Shown here: positions 16,783-26,167 of the stretch, one piece after another
Layout of the letters: every line of letters begins with the position of its first letter
Position numbering within the stretch: the stretch's first letter is position 1
NCBI GenBank assembly: GCA_015075425.1
Contig: JABTUL010000001.1
Location: 1,488,001 to 1,552,000, forward strand
Direction of reading: 5' to 3'
Length of the DNA stretch: 64,000 bases
Origin: Spirochaetales bacterium
GTDB taxonomy: Bacteria; Spirochaetota; Leptospiria; Leptospirales; Leptonemataceae
Program-made: the position numbers and the translations under genes
Notes under the pieces: generated by a model
What the model saw: the letters and a program-made list of their open reading frames with translations, nothing else
Told to the model about the DNA's origin: nothing
Database searches by the model: none

Positions 16783-18330
16783 ATGCTCGACATTATCAAT
16801 ATCATAATCATCACCGTATACTCCCTGGATATACTCCTTTTGTTTCTGTTCGGGTTACACGCCTACGGCATGGTTGTCCTCTATCGCAAGAACAATCGCT
16901 TTTGCCAGTCTGGCAGCGAGCAGGGTTACGATCCGATTGATTTGAGCGCTGTGCGTGATAGAGATTTGCCGGTTGTCACTGTGCAACTTCCCATATACAA
17001 TGAGTTCTACGTAGTGGACCGCCTGCTCAAGGGTGTTGCAGATCTGCAGTGGCCGTCCAGTCGCCTGGAGATCCAGGTGCTCGATGACTCAACGGATGAG
17101 ACCCGTGAAAAGATTAGCCGGCTGGTAGCTTTCTACCGGCAGAGAAAATTAAACATCGTCCATCTGCACCGTGAGAACAGGGAAGGACATAAAGCCGGCG
17201 CCCTGAAGGCCGGGCTGGAAAAAGCCCGCGGGCGTTACATTGCCGTATTTGACGCCGATTTTGTTCCGGCACCCGATTTTCTCCTGCGCACCATTCCTTA
17301 CTTTCAGGAAGAAGACGTGGGAATGGTGCAGACGCGCTGGGGTCATATCAATGCGGATTATTCCATGTTGACGCGCGCTCAATCCCTGGGCATTGACGGC
17401 CATTTCATGATTGAACAGGTGGCTCGCAATTGCAATAATTTGTGGATGAATTTCAATGGAACAGGTGGGATCTGGCGGCGAGAATGCATTCTGGAAGCTG
17501 GAAACTGGCAGTCGGATACCCTGACGGAAGATTTTGACCTTTCTTACCGCGCAGAACTTGCCGGCTGGCGTTTTCGCTATCTGATGGATGTTGTAAATCC
17601 TGCAGAGCTTCCGGCGACCATCGCAGCCTTCAAGTCCCAGCAGTTCCGCTGGTGCAAGGGTTCCATCCAGACTGCCGTGAAGCTCATTCCTCGCATCCTG
17701 CGCTCCAAATTCAGCCCTTCCATTAAAACTGAGGCGATTGTGCATCTGCTCAACTACAGTGTGCATCCGCTCATGATGATCAATATTCTGCTGGCGCTGC
17801 CCCTCCTGATGATGGATAGCTGGTCTGGCTGGAGTATCTACGATCTTTCCATGATGGTCCTGTTTGGTGCGGCTGCCTTTCTTTCCCTGGGGACTTTTGG
17901 TCCGGCTTTCTTCTATATATATTCCCAGCGTGAGCTTTACCGCGACTGGTTTCGTCGGATCATCTGGCTTCCCGTACTCATGATGATTGGAACCGGAATA
18001 GCCATCAACAATACTCGGGCGTTTCTGGAAGCAATCCTCGGGATTCAGTCTGCATTCAAGCGGACCCCAAAATACAGAATTGAAAATAAGAAGGACCGGC
18101 TGGCCGAACGAATGCGCTACAAGCTCCCGTTTGATCGGCTGATTGTGCTGGAATTTTTTATGGGTTCCTATTGTTTACTTTGTGTTCTTGTTTCTATCTG
18201 GTATGAGAGACTGTTCATCATGCCTTTTATGCTCCTGTATGCTGCCGGTTTCTTTTATATCGGGGTTAAGGGCATCCTGGAATCCATGACTTCCGTAACG
18301 GCTTTCAAGTTGGCAGGTCAGGAAAATTGA
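16783..18330 (+). CDS. Family 2 processive-type membrane glycosyltransferase
   Basis: A 515-residue inner-membrane glycosyltransferase of the cellulose-synthase-like type. There is one N-terminal helix (IINIIIITVYSLDILLLFLF), a cytoplasmic GT-A domain, and about four C-terminal helices. Catalytic landmarks are QLPIYNE, LDDSTDE (D101/D102), DADF (157-160, metal-binding), TEDFDLSYR (catalytic base) and QQFRWCKGS (QxxRW). This set marks processive beta-glycan synthases, such as glucomannan or cellulose-like polymers, but the sugar is unknown. The ATG at 16783 places the start at the membrane helix. It heads a co-directional group with the CHAT, PilZ and RnfC-like genes. Confidence 0.86.
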   Translation: MLDIINIIIITVYSLDILLLFLFGLHAYGMVVLYRKNNRFCQSGSEQGYDPIDLSAVRDRDLPVVTVQLPIYNEFYVVDRLLKGVADLQWPSSRLEIQVLDDSTDETREKISRLVAFYRQRKLNIVHLHRENREGHKAGALKAGLEKARGRYIAVFDADFVPAPDFLLRTIPYFQEEDVGMVQTRWGHINADYSMLTRAQSLGIDGHFMIEQVARNCNNLWMNFNGTGGIWRRECILEAGNWQSDTLTEDFDLSYRAELAGWRFRYLMDVVNPAELPATIAAFKSQQFRWCKGSIQTAVKLIPRILRSKFSPSIKTEAIVHLLNYSVHPLMMINILLALPLLMMDSWSGWSIYDLSMMVLFGAAAFLSLGTFGPAFFYIYSQRELYRDWFRRIIWLPVLMMIGTGIAINNTRAFLEAILGIQSAFKRTPKYRIENKKDRLAERMRYKLPFDRLIVLEFFMGSYCLLCVLVSIWYERLFIMPFMLLYAAGFFYIGVKGILESMTSVTAFKLAGQEN

Positions 18331-18385
18331 CTCAAGCGTCCTGAGTATCAGCCCCGGCCGGGCTGATTTATTTCTTCCAGAGGGA

Positions 18386-19186
18386 GTGCTGCACTATCCG
18401 GATCTGGTTGCCGGGGAGTCCCGGCAGAGTAGCCTGGAGCAGGCAGAAGAACGTCTTGCCCGGGGCCGACACCCGGAAGATCTCAGCTGGCAACCGGTAT
18501 CCGTCAATTTGCGCGGTTACCTGCGTGATTGTATTTCGGTCGCAAGTTCGAGCAGCCGGTTACTCGTCAATCTCCGTCCGCCGCTTGATCTACCCCTGGA
18601 AAGCTTTGGCACACCTCCGCTTTCTGTAACCCTTCCTGTTGTCCGCCTTACTCCTCAAAAACGAAACTTCCTGAAAGAAGAGGGAACGCGGGTACTGGTA
18701 TTTTGCAACCCGGCCGCAGATCTAAAAGAACACCTGCCAGAAGCGGAGGCGATTTCCGGAAACTTTCCCGGCTGCACGTTTTTGCACCGTCAGCTCCGGG
18801 CGGAAGAATGGTGGGAGCTGGCCCGCTCTCACGATGTGATTTTTTATCTGGGTCACGGACGGTTGGTGGAAGGGCTGCCGGTTATTTCCGGAAGGGAGGG
18901 GCTATTCAGTCTCTTACCACGCACCTTAAACAATCGTAAGTTGATTGTTTTTGGTGCCTGCCTTGAAGGAAAGGGTCAGTGGCAGGTAACCAATTGCAGT
19001 TTCCTGGGACCCATCTGCCGCATTGCCGACCGTAAAAGCGATTTTTTAAGCGACTTTTCCCGTGCTCTTTCCCGGGGCCAGCCGGTTGACCGGGCTTACT
19101 TGCATGCCTGCCAGCTGAGTATGGGTAAAGGTGATGCCCGCCACCACATTTTTCGTCTGCATGGATATTTTTCAGGTTCGATTTGA
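18386..19186 (+). CDS. CHAT-type cysteine peptidase-like protein
   Basis: A 266-residue soluble protein whose second half matches the CHAT (caspase HAT/TPR-associated) peptidase fold. It has a VLVFCNPAADL strand, LPEAEAISGNF, the His motif VIFYLGHG (H157), a serine turn LPVISG, and the Cys motif LIVFGACLEG (C192). The usual ALSRGQPVDRAYLHA and HIFRLHGYF ending follows. Both catalytic residues of the Cys-His dyad are present. The first 80 residues lack recognisable TPRs. The only standard start is GTG at 18386, with a purine run immediately before it; the frame remains open upstream to an ATT near the previous stop. Substrates may be neighbours' products (inference). Confidence 0.72.
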   Translation: MLHYPDLVAGESRQSSLEQAEERLARGRHPEDLSWQPVSVNLRGYLRDCISVASSSSRLLVNLRPPLDLPLESFGTPPLSVTLPVVRLTPQKRNFLKEEGTRVLVFCNPAADLKEHLPEAEAISGNFPGCTFLHRQLRAEEWWELARSHDVIFYLGHGRLVEGLPVISGREGLFSLLPRTLNNRKLIVFGACLEGKGQWQVTNCSFLGPICRIADRKSDFLSDFSRALSRGQPVDRAYLHACQLSMGKGDARHHIFRLHGYFSGSI

Positions 19187-19216
19187 CAGCACGCACGGGA
19201 GGCGGGAAAAGATCCC

Positions 19217-19600
19217 ATGGCTGGAGATAAGACGCTGTTCAATGAATCCTTCTCAGTGCGCGAGGCTGCCCAGCAAAAACGTAAGAAGGCTCGTGCTCAG
19301 GTCAACATTCCTGCAGAAATCCTGCTTGATGGTGGAACAGCAAACCAGCCGGCCACTTTAACGGACCTGGGCACCGGTGGGCTCTCACTCCAGTGCAGGA
19401 CTACACTCTATCCCGGTGACAAACTCAAGGTGCTGTTTAAACTGAAAGGCACGGCCATGTCACTACCGGGTTCTGTGGCTCGCGTTTCTGGAAAATCCAT
19501 AGGCGTGCAATTTACCTCCATTTCAGATGAGCAGATGGAATCCATCCAGAGTTTCATCCATTCGACGTTCTTTGATAAGGACAAGCGTTCCCTCACATGA
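19217..19600 (+). CDS. PilZ-domain protein, candidate c-di-GMP receptor
   Basis: A 127-residue single-domain PilZ protein. The two binding motifs are visible: an arginine-rich RKKARAQ near residue 23 (RxxxR) and DLGTGGLSL near 52, a variant of D/NxSxxG with Thr for Ser. The remaining strands (GDKLKVLFKL, SVARVSGKSIGVQF) fit the beta barrel. Binding of cyclic di-GMP is therefore likely but not certain. Because it lies 30 bases after the CHAT-type gene and downstream of a processive glycosyltransferase, control of polymer synthesis is a natural guess. GGGAAAAG precedes the ATG. Confidence 0.85.
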   Translation: MAGDKTLFNESFSVREAAQQKRKKARAQVNIPAEILLDGGTANQPATLTDLGTGGLSLQCRTTLYPGDKLKVLFKLKGTAMSLPGSVARVSGKSIGVQFTSISDEQMESIQSFIHSTFFDKDKRSLT

Positions 19601-19616
19601 CGGGGACTCACTGCTG

Positions 19617-20648
19617 GTGAATCTTTTACCCGGGCGCCGCCCGCGCGCAGTCCGGCAACCGGTACTTTCAGGGGAGCTGTCCATTGCTCTGCGTTCCCGG
19701 CGTCTGCACTTCAAACCTGAGGGGGTATTGCCGCGCAGGGTTCAGATCGGGGAGATCATTGCCCTTGACCAGGATTTCCCGCTACTTTCACCGGTGTCCG
19801 GCCTTTTGCTGCGCGAAGAGAATGAGCATTGTATTCTGCGCATTGAGGGTCGGATCGATTTTACGGCCACAGAGAAGGATTTTCGCACGCAAAAGGCTGA
19901 CTATTTCTTAGAGCAGCTCAGAAGCCACGGGATCTACAATTTTGCCGTAGACGAGCCATTGCACCGGGTATTTCAGCAGCTTTCTACACCCGAACCGCTC
20001 ATATTGCTCTGCCTGACTGATATTCAAAATCAAATGCACTGGAAATCGATTCTTCCTTCTGCAGCTCTTCAGAAGATAAAGGAAATTTTAATTCATTTTT
20101 ACCCGGGAGCGCGCCTGGAAGTCCGGGAAGAGAAGCGCTATCCGTTTAAAAAGAAACTGGTGACAATGCGCGATCACCTCCCGGAAAGGCATGCTTTTTT
20201 GAACCTCGGATCGTACCGTCATAGCAAAAGCCTGGCCGCACAGGGGATGGTTATCCTTGATCCGGCCACATTGATCGCCCTGTATGAATGTTTTATCCAG
20301 GGGCGTCCCTTCGTTTCAACTTACTACGTAATCAAGAAAGATCTCTTTCCCGCAGCTTACCGTGTGGTGAATGGATATCCTCTTAGCGGGATTCATTCTG
20401 ATGAGAGACACACTTTTAACCTGTTTGATGCCTTCACCCCCGTCACTTACACCCCGAAAGGCGGATCCGGACTCTGTCATGGCTGTCAGAGCTGTAATAA
20501 GATCTGTCCGGTAGATGCCCGCCCGCTGTCGCTTCTGGAAGATCCGACTCACTTTGCTGTTCAGAGTTGTTCGCTCTGTCAACTGTGCAGTCAGGCCTGT
20601 CCAGCACAGATTGATCTCATGCAGTTCCATCCGGAGCGGCAATCATGA
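19617..20648 (+). CDS. RnfC/NqrA-like iron-sulfur protein
   Basis: A 343-residue protein resembling RnfC. The N-terminal barrel-sandwich part has VQIGEIIAL and LLSPVSGLLL, as in RnfC and NqrA. The middle region carries a GIYNFAVDEPLH segment. The C-terminus has eight cysteines in two CxxCxxCxxxC sets (C287/290/293/297 and C318/321/324/328), enough for two 4Fe-4S clusters. No other rnf or nqr subunit is nearby. The GTG at 19617 is preferred because it avoids a long overlap with the PilZ gene; a TTG at 19572 is possible. Its stop overlaps the next ATG. Electron transfer to a membrane partner is inferred. Confidence 0.7.
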   Translation: MNLLPGRRPRAVRQPVLSGELSIALRSRRLHFKPEGVLPRRVQIGEIIALDQDFPLLSPVSGLLLREENEHCILRIEGRIDFTATEKDFRTQKADYFLEQLRSHGIYNFAVDEPLHRVFQQLSTPEPLILLCLTDIQNQMHWKSILPSAALQKIKEILIHFYPGARLEVREEKRYPFKKKLVTMRDHLPERHAFLNLGSYRHSKSLAAQGMVILDPATLIALYECFIQGRPFVSTYYVIKKDLFPAAYRVVNGYPLSGIHSDERHTFNLFDAFTPVTYTPKGGSGLCHGCQSCNKICPVDARPLSLLEDPTHFAVQSCSLCQLCSQACPAQIDLMQFHPERQS

Positions 20649-21292
20649 AGCAGAAAATCGGCATCTTTTTCTATTTCGCCTTTCTGATCGGCGTGTTTGG
20701 TCGGGATTTTCCATCGGAGAAGGTTACTGTATTTGTTACGGCTTTCGCCTTGATGCTGGTCCTGGGGTATGTCGCTTTACGCCAGTCTCATTCCCTGAGG
20801 AGAAATGGCGGACTCCTTTTCACTTTGCTGGGCCTCGGGATTTTGTTTACGGTTGCGGCGAATGCCTGGAGCATGCTCCTGCTCCCGTTCCTTCTGGCCC
20901 TGTATGCGCGGCAGGAAGGGCAACTCAGCGGCGCCGCCCTTTCGATCCTCTGGCTTTTTCTCTGGGGGGACCTTGAGGTTTTTGAGCACCGGAGCTTTGA
21001 GCTGGTCCTTCTGGCTGTGGCCGGCATACTGGTCAATCCCCGGAGACTGCGAACCTACTGGCCTCTCATTATTGCCATCGGATTCTATGTAATTTTACCG
21101 GGCCAACTTCACGCCGACAATCTTGCTTTGATCAGCATCCTGTGCTTCTTTCCCGGCCGGCCGGCCAGCCTGAGTGCTGTCACATTCACCCTGCCGGCTT
21201 CTTTTTTCTATCCGGATCTATGGCCTTTTGCCATAATTGCCGGCCTGGTGCTGGACCAGGGCTTTGCTTTATTTACAAAGCGCCGGGCTTGA
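20645..21292 (+). CDS. Polytopic membrane protein of unknown family
   Basis: A 215-residue very hydrophobic protein with six or seven predicted membrane segments, starting KIGIFFYFAFLIGVFG and ending in a basic FTKRRA tail. It overlaps the RnfC-like gene by four bases (ATGA), so the two products are made together and may form a complex. It is much shorter than RnfD or NqrB, and I see no flavin-attachment motif, so calling it an Rnf subunit would be a guess. Its last 20 bases overlap the end of the convergent clpP gene. Confidence 0.6.
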   Translation: MKQKIGIFFYFAFLIGVFGRDFPSEKVTVFVTAFALMLVLGYVALRQSHSLRRNGGLLFTLLGLGILFTVAANAWSMLLLPFLLALYARQEGQLSGAALSILWLFLWGDLEVFEHRSFELVLLAVAGILVNPRRLRTYWPLIIAIGFYVILPGQLHADNLALISILCFFPGRPASLSAVTFTLPASFFYPDLWPFAIIAGLVLDQGFALFTKRRA

Positions 21293-21848
21293 TCACCCCG
21301 TCTACCAGACCGTAAGCAACCGATTCTTCTGCATTCAGGTAGTAGTCCCGATCGGTATCGAGCTCGACCTGCTCTACGGTTTTGTTGCTGGCCGTTGCAA
21401 TCATACGATTGATTTCTTCCCGGGTTTTACGAATTTCATCAGCATGAATCTTAATATCAATCGCTGGCGCGATGATCTGCCCGGATATGAGTGGCTGGTG
21501 GATCATGACCCGGCTGTGCGGCCAGACATATCTTTTCCCGCGGGTACCTTTACAGAGTATGAGCGCTCCCATACTGGCGGCAAGACCAATGCAAACGGTA
21601 GAGACGTCCGAGCGGATCAGATCCATAGTGTCGATCACAGCCATTCCTGAGGTGATTACCCCGCCGGGGCTGTTGATGTAAAGGGTGATATCCTGACCCG
21701 GGCTTTCTTGATCCAGATAGAGCATCCGTTCTACCAGATGCCGGGCTGAGCGATCGTCGACGCCACCCCAGAGAAAAAGTTTCCTCTGTTTTAAAAAATT
21801 TGCTTCAATTTCATTCTGAACAAAATTCAGTTCTTCAGCCAGTTTCAA
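21273..21848 (-). CDS. clpP: ATP-dependent Clp protease proteolytic subunit
   Basis: Serine peptidase that forms the ClpP barrel and degrades proteins fed by Clp ATPases. The 191-residue protein has the complete triad: S92 in GLAASMGA, H117 in RVMIHQP and D168 in DTDRDYY. The INSPGG substrate-binding strand and YGLVD ending are present. The start is TTG at 21848 with GGAGGA five bases upstream; it lies inside the end of the divIC-like gene, so translation is coupled. It is the third gene of an eno-divIC-clpP unit. There is no clpX next to it. Confidence 0.94.
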   Translation of the reverse strand: MKLAEELNFVQNEIEANFLKQRKLFLWGGVDDRSARHLVERMLYLDQESPGQDITLYINSPGGVITSGMAVIDTMDLIRSDVSTVCIGLAASMGALILCKGTRGKRYVWPHSRVMIHQPLISGQIIAPAIDIKIHADEIRKTREEINRMIATASNKTVEQVELDTDRDYYLNAEESVAYGLVDGVIKPGAL

Positions 21849-22311
21849 CGCTTCCTCCGGTTAATTCCTCTAAATTCAGATCATCCGCAGTATCTGCGAA
21901 GACATAGTTTAAAAGAGCAAGGCCAAGTAAAGAAAGGAAAACCCAACCGACCAGAAAAAAAGCGCGCCATTCCAGAAGACTCAGGCGGTGTTCCAGAAAA
22001 GGTCCCCCGCTGGCCGCAGTCTTTTCCGGGGGTGGTTCATCTTCAATGCGAATGATTGTGGCGCCGGGTGAGAGAAAGTAGTACTGGCTCGCAGTCATTG
22101 CCAGAGCCCGGGAATCATCGGAAAGCAGATGGTATCGTTCTGACAGGTGTTTGTTTTCTTCCTTGAGATCTTCGATTTTTTGCTTGATTTCAGAAACCTG
22201 GGTTTTCAGCCGCAGGTGGACAATGTAGCCGGAATTTCCAAAGACCACAATGTAGATGAGCCCCCCGAGGAGCAGGTTCAGAGTGGCGTACAGGCGATAG
22301 GGTGCCTTCAA
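21835..22311 (-). CDS. DivIC/FtsB-like septum formation protein
   Basis: A 158-residue membrane protein with one N-terminal helix (LLLGGLIYIVVFG). A coiled coil (residues 35-62, KIEDLKEENKHLSERYHLL) and an ALAMTASQYYFLSPGATIIRI segment match the septum formation initiator family. It differs from standard FtsB in having a second hydrophobic helix (AFFLVGWVFLSLLGLALL) near the C-terminus. The eno-ftsB order seen in many bacteria is conserved here. The start appears to be TTG at 22311, lying in the loop of a strong hairpin. It overlaps clpP by 14 bases. Confidence 0.75.
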   Translation of the reverse strand: MKAPYRLYATLNLLLGGLIYIVVFGNSGYIVHLRLKTQVSEIKQKIEDLKEENKHLSERYHLLSDDSRALAMTASQYYFLSPGATIIRIEDEPPPEKTAASGGPFLEHRLSLLEWRAFFLVGWVFLSLLGLALLNYVFADTADDLNLEELTGGSVETG

Positions 22312-22321
22312 AAGGGCACCC
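22300..22321 (-). promoter_or_regulatory. Hairpin with the divIC-like TTG start in its loop
   Basis: GGGTGCC and GGCACCC form a perfect 7-bp stem with an 8-base loop between the eno stop and the divIC-like reading frame. On the minus strand the TTG start lies in the loop, and the G-run that could serve as a ribosome-binding site is part of the first stem arm. This could lower initiation unless ribosomes finishing eno melt it. There is no T tract, so termination is unlikely. Confidence 0.45.
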
Positions 22322-22326
22322 CCACT

Positions 22327-23676
<1,350 letters not shown>

Positions 23677-23750
23677 CTACAGTAAAGGAAAATTCGATTT
23701 TTCGTTTGCCTGGCCACAGGGATGCGCAATGCCGGTGTATGGTTGGCGGC

Positions 23751-24257
23751 ATGGCAACTGTAGAAATTGAAAAGCTCAATACGGTCGCAACAAGCGTGGA
23801 GTCCTGGCTGGAGTTCTGCGAATACAGTATGCAGACGCCTTTCTACAGGCTGGCCATGGAGCGGCTCAAGGATCCGGAAAAAGCGGCCGCACTCACGCTT
23901 TTACGCAGTTATCTGTCCACTTTTTCCCAGCTGGAAAGGCTGCGTCTGGAGCGCGATGCCGAATATTTCTACGGTTATGCCCGTGGATTCATTAATGAAC
24001 TGGCAACCTATCGCTATTCAAAAGACGGCTATGATCATGATGTGCGGGCCGTTTTTATTGGCAAAATCCGCAAACTTTTGAATGAGCAAAAAGGCGAGTC
24101 CGGTGCCATCAAAGATTATGCGCGCTATGTATTTATCCGGACCATTGTTCGCTTTTGTTCGTCGCTGGAATACATATTAGAGATACATGATCTTTACAAA
24201 GAATTTCTTTTCCGTGAGCTGCCCCAGATTCCCGAATCACGCCGACCCCGGGACTGA
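23751..24257 (+). CDS. Helical protein of unknown function
   Basis: A 168-residue, almost wholly alpha-helical soluble protein that I do not recognise. It is rich in Leu, Arg and Tyr, with no signal peptide, membrane helix or metal motif. Its stop codon overlaps the start of the DUF455/ATP-grasp fusion gene (TGATG), so the two are translated together and probably work together. The ATG at 23751 was chosen over one 45 bases upstream because it begins the helical region and lies further from the eno promoter. It could be a small partner or adaptor (inference). Confidence 0.55.
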   Translation: MATVEIEKLNTVATSVESWLEFCEYSMQTPFYRLAMERLKDPEKAAALTLLRSYLSTFSQLERLRLERDAEYFYGYARGFINELATYRYSKDGYDHDVRAVFIGKIRKLLNEQKGESGAIKDYARYVFIRTIVRFCSSLEYILEIHDLYKEFLFRELPQIPESRRPRD

Positions 24258-26167
24258 TGTCAGGCCTTTTACGGATCTTAGAAGGCCGCAGTTTACAGGA
24301 GAAGCTGATCCCCCCCTCAGCAGAGGATCTGGATTTAATCCGGAAAGGACCGCTGCCGGTTTTACCCGGCCGCCCGGTAGAGCTTGCCCCGCGAGTGGAG
24401 CGTCCCCCGCCATTTCGCGAATTTTTGGTTCGCGATGATCCGCAATCACATGGCCGCATACTGCACCACTTTGCCAATCATGAACTGCAGGCCATTGAAC
24501 TGGCGGCCGCGGCCCTGCTCCGCCACCAGTCGGCTCCGTCAGGCTACAGGCTGGAGTTGCTGCAGCTTCTGATCGACGAACAAAAGCATTTACACTTCTA
24601 CTTGCAGCGAATGCAGGAACTGGGTGTTACCTTTGGTGAGCTGCCGCTCAGCTTTCACTTCTGGAATTCACTCCATAATACGCCAGACTACAGGTCCTTT
24701 ATTTGTGGTATGAATCTCACTTTCGAGCAGGCGAATCTGGATTTTGCCGTGGAGTATCGCTGGCTTTTCCACAAAAGGCATGATCATGCCAGCGCCCGCA
24801 TCCTTTCCCGCATTCTTCACGATGAGATACGGCATGTGAGTCACGGGCTTCGCCATCTGGATGCGGATACCCGGGAACAGTGGACTCTTTACCGGAAAAA
24901 TTTATCGCCGCAACTGAGCCCGATTCGGGGGAAGGGGTCTTTGTTCAGTAAAGCCGCCCGCCGCCGCGCAGGGTTTGGCGAAGAATATATAAATACTATT
25001 TTTTTATTTTCTGATTCGCGAGGCCGGCGGTCCACGGTCTATTATTTCAACCCGCCGGCGCAGGGCAAGCTCCATCAGATTCTAAGCTCTGATTTTGGTA
25101 TGCTCATGTCGCTTCTGGCAGCCCCCGATGATGTGGTTCTTTACCCGGGAGTGCGACCGGAATTTCTGCTGGAAAGTCGCAAACTCGGTCTGCACCATTG
25201 CCGCTTCAGTACTCTTTCAGAACTCGACCGCACTCCGGGGGGCTTTGTCCCTTTCGAGCAGAACGAGCGAGCCCGGCAGATGGTCGAGCAACTCTTCCGT
25301 CAATTCACGGGCTTCTCAGGGGCAATGCCGATTTCTATCCCGGGCCGCAGTGAATTGCTCCGCCTGGCGATGCAGGTAGTTGGCCCGACAGAAGGTCCCT
25401 TTGAGCGAGCCCTTTTCCCTGATCTCAAGTCGCAGTTGATTTCCCTTGTTAAACGCTGGCCTGGTAAACTGGTACTCAAGCGGGAGAGAGGAGCTTCAGG
25501 CCACGGGTTTGCTTTCACGGAATCCGGAGAGATGCCGCAAGATCTTACCCCTTTCAGTGTTGTGGAGACCTGGGTCGATCGGCTCGCCGATGTTTCCTGT
25601 CTTTTTGATGTTTGCGCAGACGGAAAGATCCGGCATACGGGCTTTACCCGCTTTTTTACCAGCAACGGTCTTTACCGGGGCACGGCCATCGGGCCGGCCC
25701 TTCCGGGGAGAGATTTTTCCAGGCTGATGGGCCGGATGGAGGAGCTGGCCACGAGAATCGGGCCACTCCTTGCTGCATCGGGCTACCAGGGTCCTGCGGG
25801 CATCGATGGCTATCTATACGCCCATCGGGGCGAGATTTTTGTGCAGCCGTGCTCGGAGATCAATTTGAGGTTTACTTTTGGTCATCTGTCCTTGCGCCTG
25901 CAGCGCATCCGGAGTGGACCGGGTCTTTTCTGGATCCTGCCGGCCAGACGGGCTCTGGAGCTATACCGAACAAAGCCAACCGGAGTCCTTTTTCTGACCG
26001 ATCCCTTGCTGGCCAGGCGATTTGCAGCCGTTCTTCTCGAAGGAGGCCCGCTGCCGGAACTATTCGATCGGGCTCTCCAGCTGGAAAGTCCGGCAGGCGC
26101 GGAAAAAAGCTGGCGGCAATCGGCAACTGACTCGAAATTGAGTCTATGGCTGCCGTCTGGAAGATGA
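24257..26167 (+). CDS. DUF455 ferritin-like domain fused to an ATP-grasp domain
   Basis: A 636-residue two-domain protein. Residues about 60-205 form a DUF455/MiaE-like four-helix bundle with diiron-type ligands: E76 or E81 in NHELQAIE, E108 and H111 (DEQKH), E157 or E166, and E190 and H193 (DEIRH). Residues about 240-550 resemble an ATP-grasp ligase: a pre-ATP-grasp part, GKLVLKRERGASGHGF (K404/K408, glycine-rich loop), VVETWV, then metal-binding EINLRFTFG (E534, N536). This pairs a possible oxygenase with a possible carboxylate-amine ligase in one chain. Neither substrate is known. Its stop overlaps the next start. Confidence 0.72.
   Translation: MSGLLRILEGRSLQEKLIPPSAEDLDLIRKGPLPVLPGRPVELAPRVERPPPFREFLVRDDPQSHGRILHHFANHELQAIELAAAALLRHQSAPSGYRLELLQLLIDEQKHLHFYLQRMQELGVTFGELPLSFHFWNSLHNTPDYRSFICGMNLTFEQANLDFAVEYRWLFHKRHDHASARILSRILHDEIRHVSHGLRHLDADTREQWTLYRKNLSPQLSPIRGKGSLFSKAARRRAGFGEEYINTIFLFSDSRGRRSTVYYFNPPAQGKLHQILSSDFGMLMSLLAAPDDVVLYPGVRPEFLLESRKLGLHHCRFSTLSELDRTPGGFVPFEQNERARQMVEQLFRQFTGFSGAMPISIPGRSELLRLAMQVVGPTEGPFERALFPDLKSQLISLVKRWPGKLVLKRERGASGHGFAFTESGEMPQDLTPFSVVETWVDRLADVSCLFDVCADGKIRHTGFTRFFTSNGLYRGTAIGPALPGRDFSRLMGRMEELATRIGPLLAASGYQGPAGIDGYLYAHRGEIFVQPCSEINLRFTFGHLSLRLQRIRSGPGLFWILPARRALELYRTKPTGVLFLTDPLLARRFAAVLLEGGPLPELFDRALQLESPAGAEKSWRQSATDSKLSLWLPSGR

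Noticed and set aside
20645-21292. RnfD or NqrB subunit
   Set aside because: The chain is too short and lacks a visible flavin-attachment motif; only the neighbour suggests it.
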